Shown in pieces: positions 54,112 to 64,000 of a stretch of 64,000 bases of DNA. Source of the DNA: Armillaria gallica (taxonomy: Eukaryota > Basidiomycota > Agaricomycetes > Agaricales > Physalacriaceae). The notes below the pieces were generated by a model. The model had not been told where the DNA came from. It saw only the letters and a program-made list of their open reading frames with translations, and ran no database searches. Where the stretch lies: the NCBI GenBank assembly GCA_037576215.1, contig JBANDB010000001.1, positions 7,812,001 to 7,876,000 on the forward strand. The letters run 5' to 3'. Every line of letters starts with the position of its first letter. Position 1 is the first letter of the stretch. The position numbers and the translations under genes were made by a program.

Positions 54112-54550
54112 ATGGACAAGTCCTTGTTCATCACTTTGGCTCCTGCATATCACACTGACTAGCTTCGATGTTTCCAATAGTGATGTCAGCATGGTTACCC
54201 TGACAATAAATGCTCCCGATGGAAAGACTTGTCCTGCCACAGTTAGCTTTCTGAGCCTGGTTATTACAGCTGGCTGATTGGCTGTCCCATCTTAGATCAG
54301 CACCCAGACATATAATATCAAAGCAACAGGTCGCTACCTCACTTATGGATGGATGTAGTTCTTCTACAGCAGTAGGGTTCAGTGACACTGACTGTTCATA
54401 GCACTTTTTCTCAGATATCACATGGGGTCTTCTAAATATTGTATATTGTTCCTATTCCAGGGGCCATTAGCATGGAGGCAATCCTCACAAACTGCAATGA
54501 CTGCTCTGGCTTTGCTGAGCTCAAGAGCTCTATGGTTGTGAACACCCACA
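54112..54550 (+). pseudogene. Secreted protein of unknown function, 3' part (continues 14067-14852)
   Basis: After the duplication ATG GAC AA is followed by an intron (GTCCTTG...CTGACTAG, about 54119-54162) and then TTC GAT GTT..., in frame with the left half: DVSMVTLTINAPDGKTC. Further on, IKATGRYLTYGWM-stop-FFY (about 54310-54365) has TAG for an expected Trp codon, and a last exon after 54459 reads AISMEAILTNCNDCSGFAEL and KSSMVVNTHTSYTSSH. I remember this C-terminal pattern (ATGW-W-F-Y, then EAILTN...FAEFK) from basidiomycete secreted proteins without known role. The stop and poor splice near 54375 show decay after the LINE insertion. Confidence 0.6.
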
Positions 54551-55866
54551 CTAGCTATACCAGCAGCCACATGTAAATGCAGTGCTCATGACTCAGAATC
54601 GCGATCTGAATCTTAAAACTATCTGTCTTTTGCACCACTATTTATCTACCATGTCTTGCCCACTTTGTTGTTTGGTTTTCTGGTCTATGCAATACATCCA
54701 CCCCTCGACGTCTAATGTTGTTCTCATAGGTTCTTGATGATCATATGTGATGACAATGATAATGATGATATTGTGATCATATCCTGAAGTTGACCTTTCC
54801 AAATTTGGAGTTCACACTTTTCCTGGTGACAACTGTATAGGCAGACTCACAAATCAAGGCAGTCGAGTTCGACAACCATGTTCAGACACTTTGACATGCA
54901 TTCATCTGCAGAATTTTGAAGGGGAACTGAACCAGCAAAATTCCAAGTCCTATGAATATAGGATACTCGGTTATTATGCAGGTGAAACTACCCCATGGGA
55001 ATTTTGCATCAGCCAACACAGCATTTGCTGTCCCACTCACCTGGTGCCTCCATGGGAATTTTGTCCATTGTCTATCATTTTTGTCCCATGGCTTTGTGTC
55101 TTCTGACTTTGGGCCCCTTCATACAATCTTTGCTCCCTTGCTCTAATTGCTCACCTTGTCTTCTGGCATTTTCCTTGTCTTTTACTTGCCTTGATAATGT
55201 CCTTTCATTCTTATCTGACTGTCATCTTTATTTGGTTATTGATTTTATTGGGTGCACCTGTCCTCAACTGCTCCACTTTTACCATTAGACATCTTTATCT
55301 GATTACACATCTGATGTGTCTAATTTGCCTGTCATCTGCTTTTTGTGCTGGCCTTCATTCTCTTTCAGATCCATATCTATGTATTCCTCTTCCATAATGT
55401 ATGCAAGCTTCCATTTGAAGGACTTCATCCCTGTTGCTCCCCCTTTGGTTGTGAATACTGCATTTGGCAATTGCACACTTGGTGCTTCTTAAGTATGCCC
55501 ATTGGTCAGTTAGACCTATTGCTCAATATTTTGCCAACCCACCTTTCATGCAACTCACTTACCCTCTGATGGTGTTGCCCATTATAGACAGAAAGGCCAG
55601 CTCTGTCATGATATATCAAGGGATGATGCATCAAATGATGCCTCTGGATCAAAATTTCTGCCAATATAATCACTTCCTCAATGAGGATGGGTGAATTTGC
55701 TCTCTATGCACTGCATTCTGTATGTCACTTGTTCGATTATCACTTCAACTTACTTATTTTGTACACTCTCATATATCAGGGAAGTTATCTATGAACCTAA
55801 TGAACCTTGTTCAGTTCACCTCATTTCTGATCATTTGAGCAACGATTTCTACAACTACACAGAGTT
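54551..55866. other. Unrecognised sequence with short plus-strand frames
   Basis: Plus-strand frames at 54891-55106, 54995-55288 and 55345-55569 are short, Cys- and hydrophobic-rich, and have no recognised motif. The phrase ccccatgggaattttgc is repeated as ctccatgggaattttgt about 60 bp later (54991 and 55050), a small local duplication. No gene supported. Confidence 0.3.
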
Positions 55867-56390
55867 CTACCTCAGATGTTGTGCAAGAGTAGAGGTGGGA
55901 GCTCTTAGCTGTGTGAAATCATCATAGTTGACTATTGTGACTAATAATAGCTTCATATAGGCATCATCTCTCTTTTTGGCTATCAACAATACAAAATCAT
56001 GAATGTTACGACAACCAATTTGTGCATCAGGTTCAGCTGTCCTCTTGATCATATCACAAAGTCCATCTCTCACCATATATATGCCTCTCGTTTCCATTTT
56101 CTCACTATTCATGTCCAGTGCAAATAAGACTTGCAGCCTAACTGTTGGTGCTGGGCAGTGATGCATTCCATCTCTCCCTGTCATGCACATTATTGTCTGG
56201 AAGCAAATGGATGACTTTATAGCGACTGCCAAAATGTGGAACCCAGAATTTTGGACAATGTTCTCCAGCTCAAAATGACTTCTTATGGTGGGAGCAGCAG
56301 AGTCAAATTATTTTGAAATCTTGTCAGATGATACCCTTGCCTATATCTCTGTTTGGCCCATATTCGAGTGTACAGTTAAGGTCTGTGAAA
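55867..56390 (-). pseudogene. Decayed ORF of unknown family
   Basis: A minus-strand frame of 121 codons (56232-55867) reads LQVLFALDMNSEKMETRGIY, MVRDGLCDMIKRTAEPDAQI and DFVLLIAKKRDDAYMKLLLV, with a balanced residue composition that looks coding. The same frame extends upstream (FDSAAPTIRSHFELENIVQ) to about 56390 but is interrupted by two stops, both TGA or TAA. I do not recognise the family. It could be a piece of a host gene or of a transposon; there is no neighbour that explains it. Confidence 0.35.
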
Positions 56391-58765
56391 GAAATTTTTT
56401 TCTACTATAAGTTGCATCTCGACTTGATATTGTGTAGCTCTGACCAACTCCTCAGTGAGTGACACACTAGAGACCAACTTCAAAATCATCAACAACTTAC
56501 AGTGGGATAAATAACTAACTAGATTAGTAGTGTGTTAGAATATGTGGATAATCAATCAAGATATATAGTTCAGTGACTTTGCTTTGTAGTTCCAACACTG
56601 TTTGTACATTTAACAACCCCAATCTTTGGTTGAATCATACTCTCAGGTTCAAATTTGTCATTTGAACATCGCTAAAAGCTAACTATGACAGTGGTTTGCC
56701 AATAATCCATTCAATCTCAGTTCTGGAGAAGTGTCAGTCTTTGATGCTCTTTTCTTTGTTCCTGCCACCATTTTGATTCTTTTCTAGAACCTCATCATCC
56801 TTCAACTTCTGTGAACTGACATTCCTCCCACTTGCCAGACATTAGTTCTTCATCTCACACTCAAATTTAGCCTATGATGTGTGAGAAGTTAGAACCACAT
56901 ACTGAAAGCCTTTGGGGGCTTCTTTCACATCCTTGAGATATTTGACAGTAACATGCACTGATGAACCTTTTGACTCCTGTGGGCAGAAAGCACAAGACCT
57001 GTAACAGCAAGTGTAACCAAACACAGAATCTGAAGGCAGGTTCTAGCGAGTCTAGTCTTGCACCTCTGTGTGGTGACTATAGCTTCCTGGTGATGTAGTG
57101 AAGTATTGCTATGCTTTGTTATGATTCTCTGAAGGCTGTTCAGAGGCTCAAAGTATGTATGCGAACTTTTCTGGAATGGAAAAGATGCGTAAACATGGAT
57201 GTATGCTGAGTGGGGACGACCTAGATGCGGCACAAACTATGTGGTGTCGGAATCCTGGCTATGGTTCCAGTAGAATCTATTTTCCTATGCTCGTGTGCTT
57301 TCTTTAGAGAAACGCAGAGATGGAGCTGGCTTATCTAGAGAAACTTGAATTAGTATTGTTCCTAACTTATAGGAACAGTATGCTGTTGGTGTTAGAGACT
57401 AAAAGTTTGGATTCCTAGCTACGGATTACCCTTTGAAGTCTTCAGTTATGCAAATTTATGACAGGAGGATGACAAACAAGGTAGTCTTTATATGATACCC
57501 TTGCTTATGTTTTGGACGAGAGGACGTGAATCAAGTTATTTAACACTTGGTAGCTAGCGAGTTAGAGAAACTTCATAAAGTGTTATATCTCTTAAGAACG
57601 TAGAGATATTAACTTTAATTTGCATGTATTGGGTGGTATGTGTGGTGTATGTATCCTCTATGGAGAACTGTTCTTCTCTATCTACAGTCCATTAGTTTTT
57701 ATACTACAGAATTGTACTTGCTAAGTAAGCGAACTTTTACCTTGGCTTGATAACCGAAGTACATGATTTGTGAGTGTAGCAAACTATTTGTAACCGTAGT
57801 TCACTATACTGTGTGCTACTCTACTGTGCATACTTATTAAAAGTTCATGTAGCCTAATAAAGCTACAGAAGGTTTACTAATTTACTTACTACTTACTCAG
57901 CCACAGTTAATGGCTCACTAATCTCTACTATATCTCTAAGCTGTAAAGGCATATCCATATGGCCTCTTGAGAATCCATAGCTAGGCATAGCCAACACGTA
58001 GTTAAACCATGCAACCTTATGGCTCTGTCCATGTGCAAAGGCCCAGAATAATGACACGTGTCTAATTTACTGCAGAAGGATTGGCAATCAATGTGCCTTG
58101 AGGCACAATAACCCATAGATATCGAAGTGAAATTTCGCATGGAGTGGGAGATTTAACATGATTTGACCTGTGCCGGACTTGCAATGTTTGGTTTAGTGAA
58201 AGGCCGTGTAAGGGAGATAGGTGATAAATTGTAAGTGGTGTCCACGATTTCAGAGTGCACAGAGCCTGGAGGCTCATCAGCACAAATGCCCATAAGCTAC
58301 ATCGCCTGTAATTTTATTGAGCACTGTGATACAAGAAAGATGTGTGTAGTGACATACATAATTATGGCTTATCACCACTCATGAAACATTCTGGCACTGT
58401 GGTCATTATCAGAGGGTGATAGTGTAATCATCAACCCAACATGGGCGGCTATGGGCAGGCATAACTGTTACTTACCCTGGATCCAAAGAAACATATGTCC
58501 ATGACACATTTCTATGGAATACAAGACTGGTATGCTCTATTTCAAATGCATCTGTGCCTTAATACCCTGGATACTGCAGTATTTCCAAATATAGATATGA
58601 GTTCTTTATAAATATAATAAATACAACTATTTTGGGAAAACCTTTTTAGTACTGTAGCTCCATGTATGGAAGCAATAAAGGTAAGGAATAAAAGAGGATT
58701 GATTGTGTTGCTTATAATCAACATTTGAATAGCGGAAAGAGTGGTCAGTTGCTTAGGTGAGAGTT
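56391..58765. other. Non-coding region, possibly decayed transposon remnants
   Basis: No gene recognised in 2.4 kb. A minus-strand frame at 56925-57233 (102 codons) has no motif. At 57688 the words tagtttttatactacag and at 58260 cagagcctggaggctcatca match the leader of element 2 (23998 and 24662) in the same order, suggesting that 57250-58300 is an old relative of that leader or that both contain the same repeat. Otherwise AT-rich. Confidence 0.35.
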
Positions 58766-58770
58766 GAAGG

Positions 58771-59209
58771 TGTTAGACATGTCTAAAATTCTTAGTGATG
58801 TCTGGGTCAGGTATTAGACCTGAATTCCTATCAATGATAAACACCGGCCGTCTTGCGTTTGGGCAGTCACCGATGTAATCTTTTATAGGCGATTCGGCTA
58901 AGTCTTTAGCTCTTAGCAAGGGATTAAGCGATAGTTTCAGTATGGATTAAAGTTAGTTCAAGGCTGGGGTACATGCAGTGAGAACTACTACTTAAGTACG
59001 AAAAGTGAGGGTCTATACATAAGATGTTCGTGAGTGGTTGATAACAAAGTACAAGGATCGGAGCCATAGCATGCAATAAGGAAGCAAGAGCATGGAAAGT
59101 TGAGAGATAACATGGGAACGTTGCATGGTTTTCCCTGTAGATAGCGGCCCGGTCAGTCTGGTGTGAGAGATAAGATAAGATAAAGGAAAAAAGTGAATAA
59201 ATCATAACA
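58771..59209 (-). repeat. 3' LTR of element 3
   Basis: 439 bp; on the minus strand TGTTATGATTTATTC...GTCTAACA. It aligns with the element 2 LTR except for about 25-30 extra bases at its end. The predicted start sequence near 58954 (agccttgaactaa) has two changes from the primer complement. The flank gaagg (58766-58770) would be the target duplication; its partner lies outside the window. Confidence 0.92.
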
Positions 59210-59640
59210 TTACCCCCTCATTAAGGCAGGCATCCTGACTGCTGTTAAACTGCCTCTCCTCCGTTCAGTTCGAGGTGTTCGTCTTCCCAGTTGACCTCCC
59301 AGTATTTGTCAAAGAGCTTGGCGTATTGTGGTAATTCGTGTTCATAATACCATGTTTCTGCCAGTTGTCCGAATTGTGGGTGTACTCCTGGTCATACAAG
59401 GTATTGCCATCCTTCCCTTGGTCCTGAATGCTCTCCATCTGGTCGTTGTGCATTGATGATGATAGTTGCATCTGGCTTGTCGGTTGCAATGAGATCGATG
59501 TGCTCTGTTAAGAACTCCTTGATCAGTTCATCTGCGTCCATATCGTCCTCCCGTACCCAACTGTTTGATTCTGGTCCGTATCCCTTCCACTTAACGAAGT
59601 AGTCTGTAGCTCTCCTCAATGGTTCACCTCATTTTCCCCG
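59210..59640 (-). pseudogene. Chromodomain and C-terminal tail, element 3
   Basis: Minus strand: ATDYFVKWKGYGPESNSWVR, then EDDMDADELIKEFLTEH (59500-59615). A chromodomain identical to that of element 2 over its first 20 residues. It is separated from the integrase frame by a stop near 59640, as in element 2. A polypurine tract (taatgagggggtaa on the minus strand) follows. Confidence 0.9.
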
Positions 59641-59646
59641 AACATT

Positions 59647-60969
59647 TCATTGCCTGCTGTTTAAGATTTTTTCGACTTTGTAGTGTTCCTCGTCGTCGAT
59701 CAAATCTGGTGGTGGCAGAGGCGGTTGTTCTTGGTTAGGGAATGCCAGCGTGGTATAAGGCGTGAGTAAGGTTTTGTTGAAGGTAGGATGGATCTTCCAG
59801 TTGTTGGGTAGCTTGAGAGTGTAGGCTGAGGCGCCCTTTTTATTGGTGATTTCAAAGGGGCCTGTTCGCTTGTCATTGAGTTTTTTCTTTGGGCAGGGAA
59901 GACGGAGGTTGGTCGTGTCGAGCCAGACTTTATTGCCTACTTTGTATTTGACAGCTGCACGTTTGTTTTTGTCGTATTGTGCTTTCATTTGTGATGTGGC
60001 CTTTTCGAGTGACTTTTGTGTGGAGGCGTGGATGTCCTGCATTTTTGAGATGAAGGCACCTGAGGCGGGAGTGCAGAAGGGGGCTGTGGTTGTTGTTCCT
60101 GGTAATACGGGAGGGTTATAGCCATAGTTAATTTGGAATGGGCTCTTGCCCGTGGAGGAATGAGTGCGATTATTATGAGCGAATGTGGCAAGTGAGAGCC
60201 ACTCCGCCCAGTTGGTTTGGAGGTGGTTAACAAACATCCAAAGGTATTTTTCGATTTCCTGGTTGACCCTCTCGGTCTGCCCATCAGTTTGAGAGTGATA
60301 TGCCATTGAGGTGTTGCCCTTGATCTGGAGAAGATCATAGAGGTCCTTCATGAATTTCAATACAAATACCGTTCCCCTGTCTGAAATGACAACTTGGGGC
60401 ATTCCATGTTTGGCATACACCTCGTCTCGTAAGATCTTTGCCCAACCTTCCGAGGATAATTCAGTAGAACATGCGACAGGGATGATTTCTTTAGAGAATC
60501 GGTCGACGATTACAAGGATAGCGTCGTAGCCATTACTCTTTGGTAATCCTGTCACCATGTCTACTGAAATGTGAGTCCATGGACATGAGGGTACTTCGTT
60601 GGGATGTAGAGGTGCTGCCTTTGCTTGGGTGCTACTCTTTGTTCGCTGGCAAGTCTCACAGGCTTTCACATAGGCTTCAATGTCTTTTTTCATCTTTGGC
60701 CACCAGAATTCTCGTAATATGAGTTCCTTGGTTTTTTCGATGCCCAGATGTCCAGCGGTGATATGGTCGTGGGATCGAGCAATGATTTCCCCATGAAGAG
60801 TATGGTCTCGAGGGATGTAGATCCTACCATCGTACCAGATGAGTCCGTTCTCCATCTTCATGCCACGATCATGGTTAACGGATCCAGCGATGTTCTTGTC
60901 CCAGAGGTGGGTTTTTCTGGTGGCGGTCTGTATGCTTTGATGGGTTTCCCCGATGGTCGGCATAATCAT
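59647..60969 (-). CDS. Integrase, element 3, open over 440 codons
   Basis: The zinc-binding region keeps all four ligands (HDHITAGHLGIEKTKELIL ... CETCQRTK). The catalytic core has SVDMVTGLP, VISDRGTVF and QTDGQTERVNQEIEKYL, so the D, D and E residues are present. The C-terminal part reads KVWLDTTNLRLP and HPTFNKTLLTPY. This is the least damaged integrase in the window. It is preceded by a frame break from RNase H (two TGA codons at about 61037-61042), so it could only be made as part of a damaged polyprotein. Confidence 0.93.
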   Translation of the reverse strand: MIMPTIGETHQSIQTATRKTHLWDKNIAGSVNHDRGMKMENGLIWYDGRIYIPRDHTLHGEIIARSHDHITAGHLGIEKTKELILREFWWPKMKKDIEAYVKACETCQRTKSSTQAKAAPLHPNEVPSCPWTHISVDMVTGLPKSNGYDAILVIVDRFSKEIIPVACSTELSSEGWAKILRDEVYAKHGMPQVVISDRGTVFVLKFMKDLYDLLQIKGNTSMAYHSQTDGQTERVNQEIEKYLWMFVNHLQTNWAEWLSLATFAHNNRTHSSTGKSPFQINYGYNPPVLPGTTTTAPFCTPASGAFISKMQDIHASTQKSLEKATSQMKAQYDKNKRAAVKYKVGNKVWLDTTNLRLPCPKKKLNDKRTGPFEITNKKGASAYTLKLPNNWKIHPTFNKTLLTPYTTLAFPNQEQPPLPPPDLIDDEEHYKVEKILNSRQ

Positions 60970-62409
60970 GGCCCTGAAATGTTTGGGGGATAAGACTACA
61001 ACTTGATCATTGTCATCCTGCCCTTGGTCGTGGTCCGCTCATCAAGAGAGAAGGTCAGCCTTTTTATTCGCAGTTCCAGCCTTGTGATGGAGGGTAAAGT
61101 GGTATTCTGCCAGCTTGGTGATCCATCGAGCTTGACGTCGGTTTACCTTCTGGGGCTTTCGGAAATACTGGAGGTTTTGATGATCCGTCCAGATTTCGAA
61201 GTCTTGGTATGCACCCATAAGGTAATGCCTCCACTCCTCGAGAACTAACATGATCGCCAGAAGTTCCTTATCATAGATCTCATAGTTACGTTCGGTAACC
61301 GAAAGAGACTTGGATAGGAATGAGACTGGTCTCCATTTGCCATCCTGCTCTTGAGAGAGGACTGCACCAATGGCTCCTTTGCTAGCATCCGCTTCCACTC
61401 TGAACTTTCCTTCGTTCGTTGGTATGGCGAGTACAATATCTTTGGCCAATTGCCTTTTTAGCTGCTCAAACGCTTCCTGCTGAGCTTTTCCCCACTTCCA
61501 TGCATCATTGCCGGTTAACTGAGTCATGGGTTTCACAATTTTGCTGTAGTTCTTTATGAAGCGCTGATAGAAGTTGGTGAATCCTAAGAATGACTGGCGT
61601 TCTTTCTTCTTAGTCTGTGCTGGCCAATCGAGGATGCCTCTGATCTTGACCGGGTCCATACGGATGCTTCCTTCACTGATAATGACACCCAAATACTCTG
61701 TCTCCAATACTTCAAATTCGCATTTTTCGGCTTTGAGGAACAACTTGTGCTTTCGTAAGGTCGCTAACACTTCCCGTGTGATTCGACAATGTTCCTCCTT
61801 CGTCTTGGACATGATGAGGATATCATCAAGGTAAATGGTAACCTTTCCGGAAGCAATGAGATCTTTGAAAATGTTGTTCATCATCCACTGGAAGGTAGCA
61901 GGTGAATTGGTGAGCCCGAAGAACATAACCGTCAGCTTGTACAAGCCATGATTAGTTCTGAAGGCCGCCTTCCACTCATCTCCCATTTTGATGCAAACAT
62001 TATTGTATCCCCATCAAACATCCAGCTTGAAGAAGTATTTGGTGCCACGCAGTTTGTCCATGAGTTCCGAGATCAAAGGAAGTGGATACCGATTTTTAAT
62101 CGTCATTTTGTTAAGCTTCCAATAATCTTGAACAGGTCGCAGTTTCCCATCTTTCTTTTTGACAAAGAAAGATGGTGATGCCATGGGCGACTTGGAGGGT
62201 CGTATTCTTCCACTAGATAGGTTTTCATCAAGAAACTTGTCTAGCTCCTCCTGCTCTGCTCGGTTAAGGGGATACACTTTGCAGTCAAGATTGGCATTGG
62301 CATTAGGGATAAGTTCAATGGCATGGTCCCATGGCTTCAGTTCTGGGAGTTCATCAAAGTTTTCTTTATCAAATAAATCTTTGAAGTCTCTGCACCATTC
62401 AGGGACCAT
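60970..62409 (-). pseudogene. Reverse transcriptase and RNase H, element 3
   Basis: RT entry: FDELPELKPWDHAIELIP and [20 protein letters not shown] (62014-62409). A TGA at about 62011-62013 sits where element 2 has CGA (LDVRWGYNN), then 61986-61042 is open: [34 protein letters not shown], RNase H VEADASKGAIGAVLSQ and WTDHQNLQYF. It ends KADLLS followed by two adjacent TGA codons where element 2 reads CGC CGA. YLDD is intact. Confidence 0.95.
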
Positions 62410-62472
62410 TTCTTCAAATGTCTTGGTCTTCTTTTCTGCGTTAGCCTGGGCTGCTAAGTCGTTGGCTACGTG

Positions 62473-62961
62473 TCACATTGCTCTGATGCGAATAGCTTCT
62501 TCAAAGCTTATCGTGAGGATGGTGTCGCCCTCCTCGAGCTCTTCGTCCCATTTGTCATATGGATCTGTGTCTGGCAATGGGATTGGGGTATGACGGCACT
62601 GACACTGGGCGAAGGTTATCTTCCCAGTCTGCCAATTGATTAATGGGTTGTGTCTCGCTAACCAGTCATGTCCAAGGAAGATATCATGGTCTTGTAAATC
62701 GGTGATAGCCAGGTCAATGCTTTCAGCATGATCCCCAATGGTAATGCGTAATTCCGCATAGGCGGTGATCTGCCCCGCACTGTTCTTTGATCCATCTGCA
62801 TTATAGACCATGATGGGCGCCGCTGTCGCTTGAGTAGAGAGTTTGTGGGTTTCTACGAAGGTTCGGCTGATGGCGCTGCTAGTGCAGCTGCTGTCAACCA
62901 GAGCCGAGGAAGTAATAGAGCGGTGCTCCCCGGGTACTCCAATCTGAATGTCGGTCATCAA
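62473..62961 (-). pseudogene. Protease, element 3
   Basis: Minus strand: ALVDSSCTSSAISRTFVETH with D-S-S in place of D-S-G, then DIFLGHDWLARHNPLINWQT and YDKWDEELEEGDTILTIS, ending AIRAM at a TGA (about 62474). Both the D-S-S and this TGA are shared with element 2. Aspartic proteases of this class use D-S/T-G, so activity is doubtful unless serine is tolerated. Confidence 0.9.
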
Positions 62962-62982
62962 AGCCTTATCACCCTTGCTTAG

Positions 62983-63996
62983 TCAGCAAATGTAGCATCT
63001 GGGCTGTTGGAGTTCGTACATTATTTCCAACGCATTGATGCTGGTTCGTAACCCTTCAATCATCTCGTTGACTACCTCCTCCACCCGGGTCTTATGAATC
63101 CAGTTCTTTAGGATTGCCTTGGCTTCCGACTCAGTCCGTGCTTCTTTGATTCCATGCAATGTCCACTCGGCTCCAAATGGCTTGAGCCATTGGTGTGGGA
63201 CCTTCTCAGTCTTCACGCTAGAACCTGAGGGTTCTGCTACTGTTGACTGGGTCACCTCAGGAGCTACAGGGGGTTTTTGATTAGCTTTTTGACTGTGCCA
63301 GAAACTGGTGTCATCCTCGTCATCTGGAACCTCCTCCATCTGTACCTTAGGCCCCCTTTTTACTGCCTGGGCGCTAGCAGCTTCCCATCCTTCGGCTGCC
63401 TTGGTCGGAGCTGTTGTGCATCCAACAGTTCTTGCTACTCGCTGGTCTTCGTCGGGAGCGCCTAAGGGGATGTCACGCCAGACCTCATTGGAGGACTCGG
63501 ATTGCCACAAGCTCATCTGGACATCGGGGCCATTGCTTGCATAGACAGAGGACTTGACCTGTGCTGAATGAATGGACTTACTGGCCTGGTCGGCTCCCTC
63601 TGGACTTAGTGAGTCATTCGGCTCCCGCCTAAGGCCTCTGCCGACCTGGCTCCAGCCATCGTCTTGACGCTGGATCGCGCTCCCGGGACTCTTGCAATGC
63701 TGCTGGTCATCAGACCACGCTATCAGTCCGCTGTGCATGGCATTTGGAGAATCCTCCTCCTTCAGCCCAGTGACGGACGTCACCTTCGCTTGTGCTGTGG
63801 CCAAAGGCGGCACCGTCAACTGCTTGAGTGTTTCTGGCTCTTCATCTGTGGTGTTCCCCTTGCCAGGGGCCGCTTCTCCAAGGGAGGCACTAGGTGCTTG
63901 TTCCCTTGCCCCATCCAGTCGTGGTGAAGTGACTCTGTGCACACAGGCTAGAAATGCAACAGTGTTGAAGACACTGATCACACTCACACCCAACAC
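62983..63996 (-). pseudogene. Gag-pol linker, element 3 (incomplete at window edge)
   Basis: Low-complexity frame with KVQMEEVPDDEDDTSFWHSQ and then VPHQWLKPFGAEWTLHGIKE, matching the linker of element 2 (EIPDDEDDTSF, HTWLKPFEAEWMLRGIKE). Open for 337 codons to near the window edge and separated from the protease frame by stops near 62980. The upstream Gag core is outside the window. Confidence 0.8.
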
Positions 63997-64000
63997 TACA

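Larger units (their letters stand above)
58771..64000 (-). mobile_element. Chromovirus element 3, 3' part (runs off right edge)
   Basis: Minus strand, in the order seen from the right edge: gag-pol linker, protease, RT, RNase H, integrase, chromodomain, polypurine tract, LTR. Close in sequence to element 2 across pol but with its own set of stops. Gag, primer site and 5' LTR lie beyond 64000. Confidence 0.95.

Overview
The window looks like a transposon-rich stretch of a mushroom-forming basidiomycete (Agaricomycetes) chromosome. Host genes have many 45-60 bp GT-AG introns. One gene is a typical fungal secreted FAD-linked oxidase, others belong to families I know from basidiomycetes, and the mobile elements are fungal types (Tad1-like LINE, chromodomain Ty3/gypsy, Helitron). 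Species cannot be fixed from the sequence.

Left part (1-14.8 kb) is host DNA. Positions 1-7200 hold a decayed tandem array of a DUF4436-like membrane-protein gene (minus strand) with repeated intergenic blocks and two short TIR elements. An eIF4E-like pseudogene (8254-8897, +) and a nucleotidyltransferase-like pseudogene (9350-10059, -) follow. The only host gene that reads as nearly intact is the berberine-bridge-type FAD oxidoreductase (10981-13686, +). At 14067 a second secreted-protein gene begins and is broken at 14852.

Middle (14853-54098) is one nested mobile-element complex of about 39 kb. A roughly 6.2 kb Tad1-like LINE (minus strand, 13-bp target duplication at 14840-14852 and 54099-54111) inserted into the secreted-protein gene. 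The LINE was then hit twice. (i) A Ty3/gypsy chromovirus, element 1 (15988-35113, 5-bp duplication CACCA), entered its RNase H domain. A second chromovirus, element 2 (22299-32427, duplication CAGGA), entered the reverse transcriptase of element 1. (ii) A 13.9 kb head-to-tail Helitron array (40013-53880) entered LINE ORF1 between a host A and T. The first Helitron unit encodes a decayed Rep-helicase and the other four are non-coding. A solo LTR and two hAT-like MITEs lie inside the array. At each of the four main breakpoints, removing the insert and one duplication makes the interrupted reading frame continuous, so the order of events can be read directly.

Right part: 54112-54550 is the tail of the broken secreted-protein gene, 54551-58770 is mostly unrecognised non-coding or decayed sequence, and 58771-64000 is the 3' part of a third chromovirus on the minus strand, running off the window.

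Shared themes. Both complete chromoviruses carry a priming site complementary to the predicted first bases of their own transcript, which suggests Tf1-like self-priming. Tiny transmembrane ORFs lie between that site and gag. Most premature stops are TGA where arginine (CGA) is expected, and copies differ mainly by transitions at CpG, which points to methylation-linked decay.
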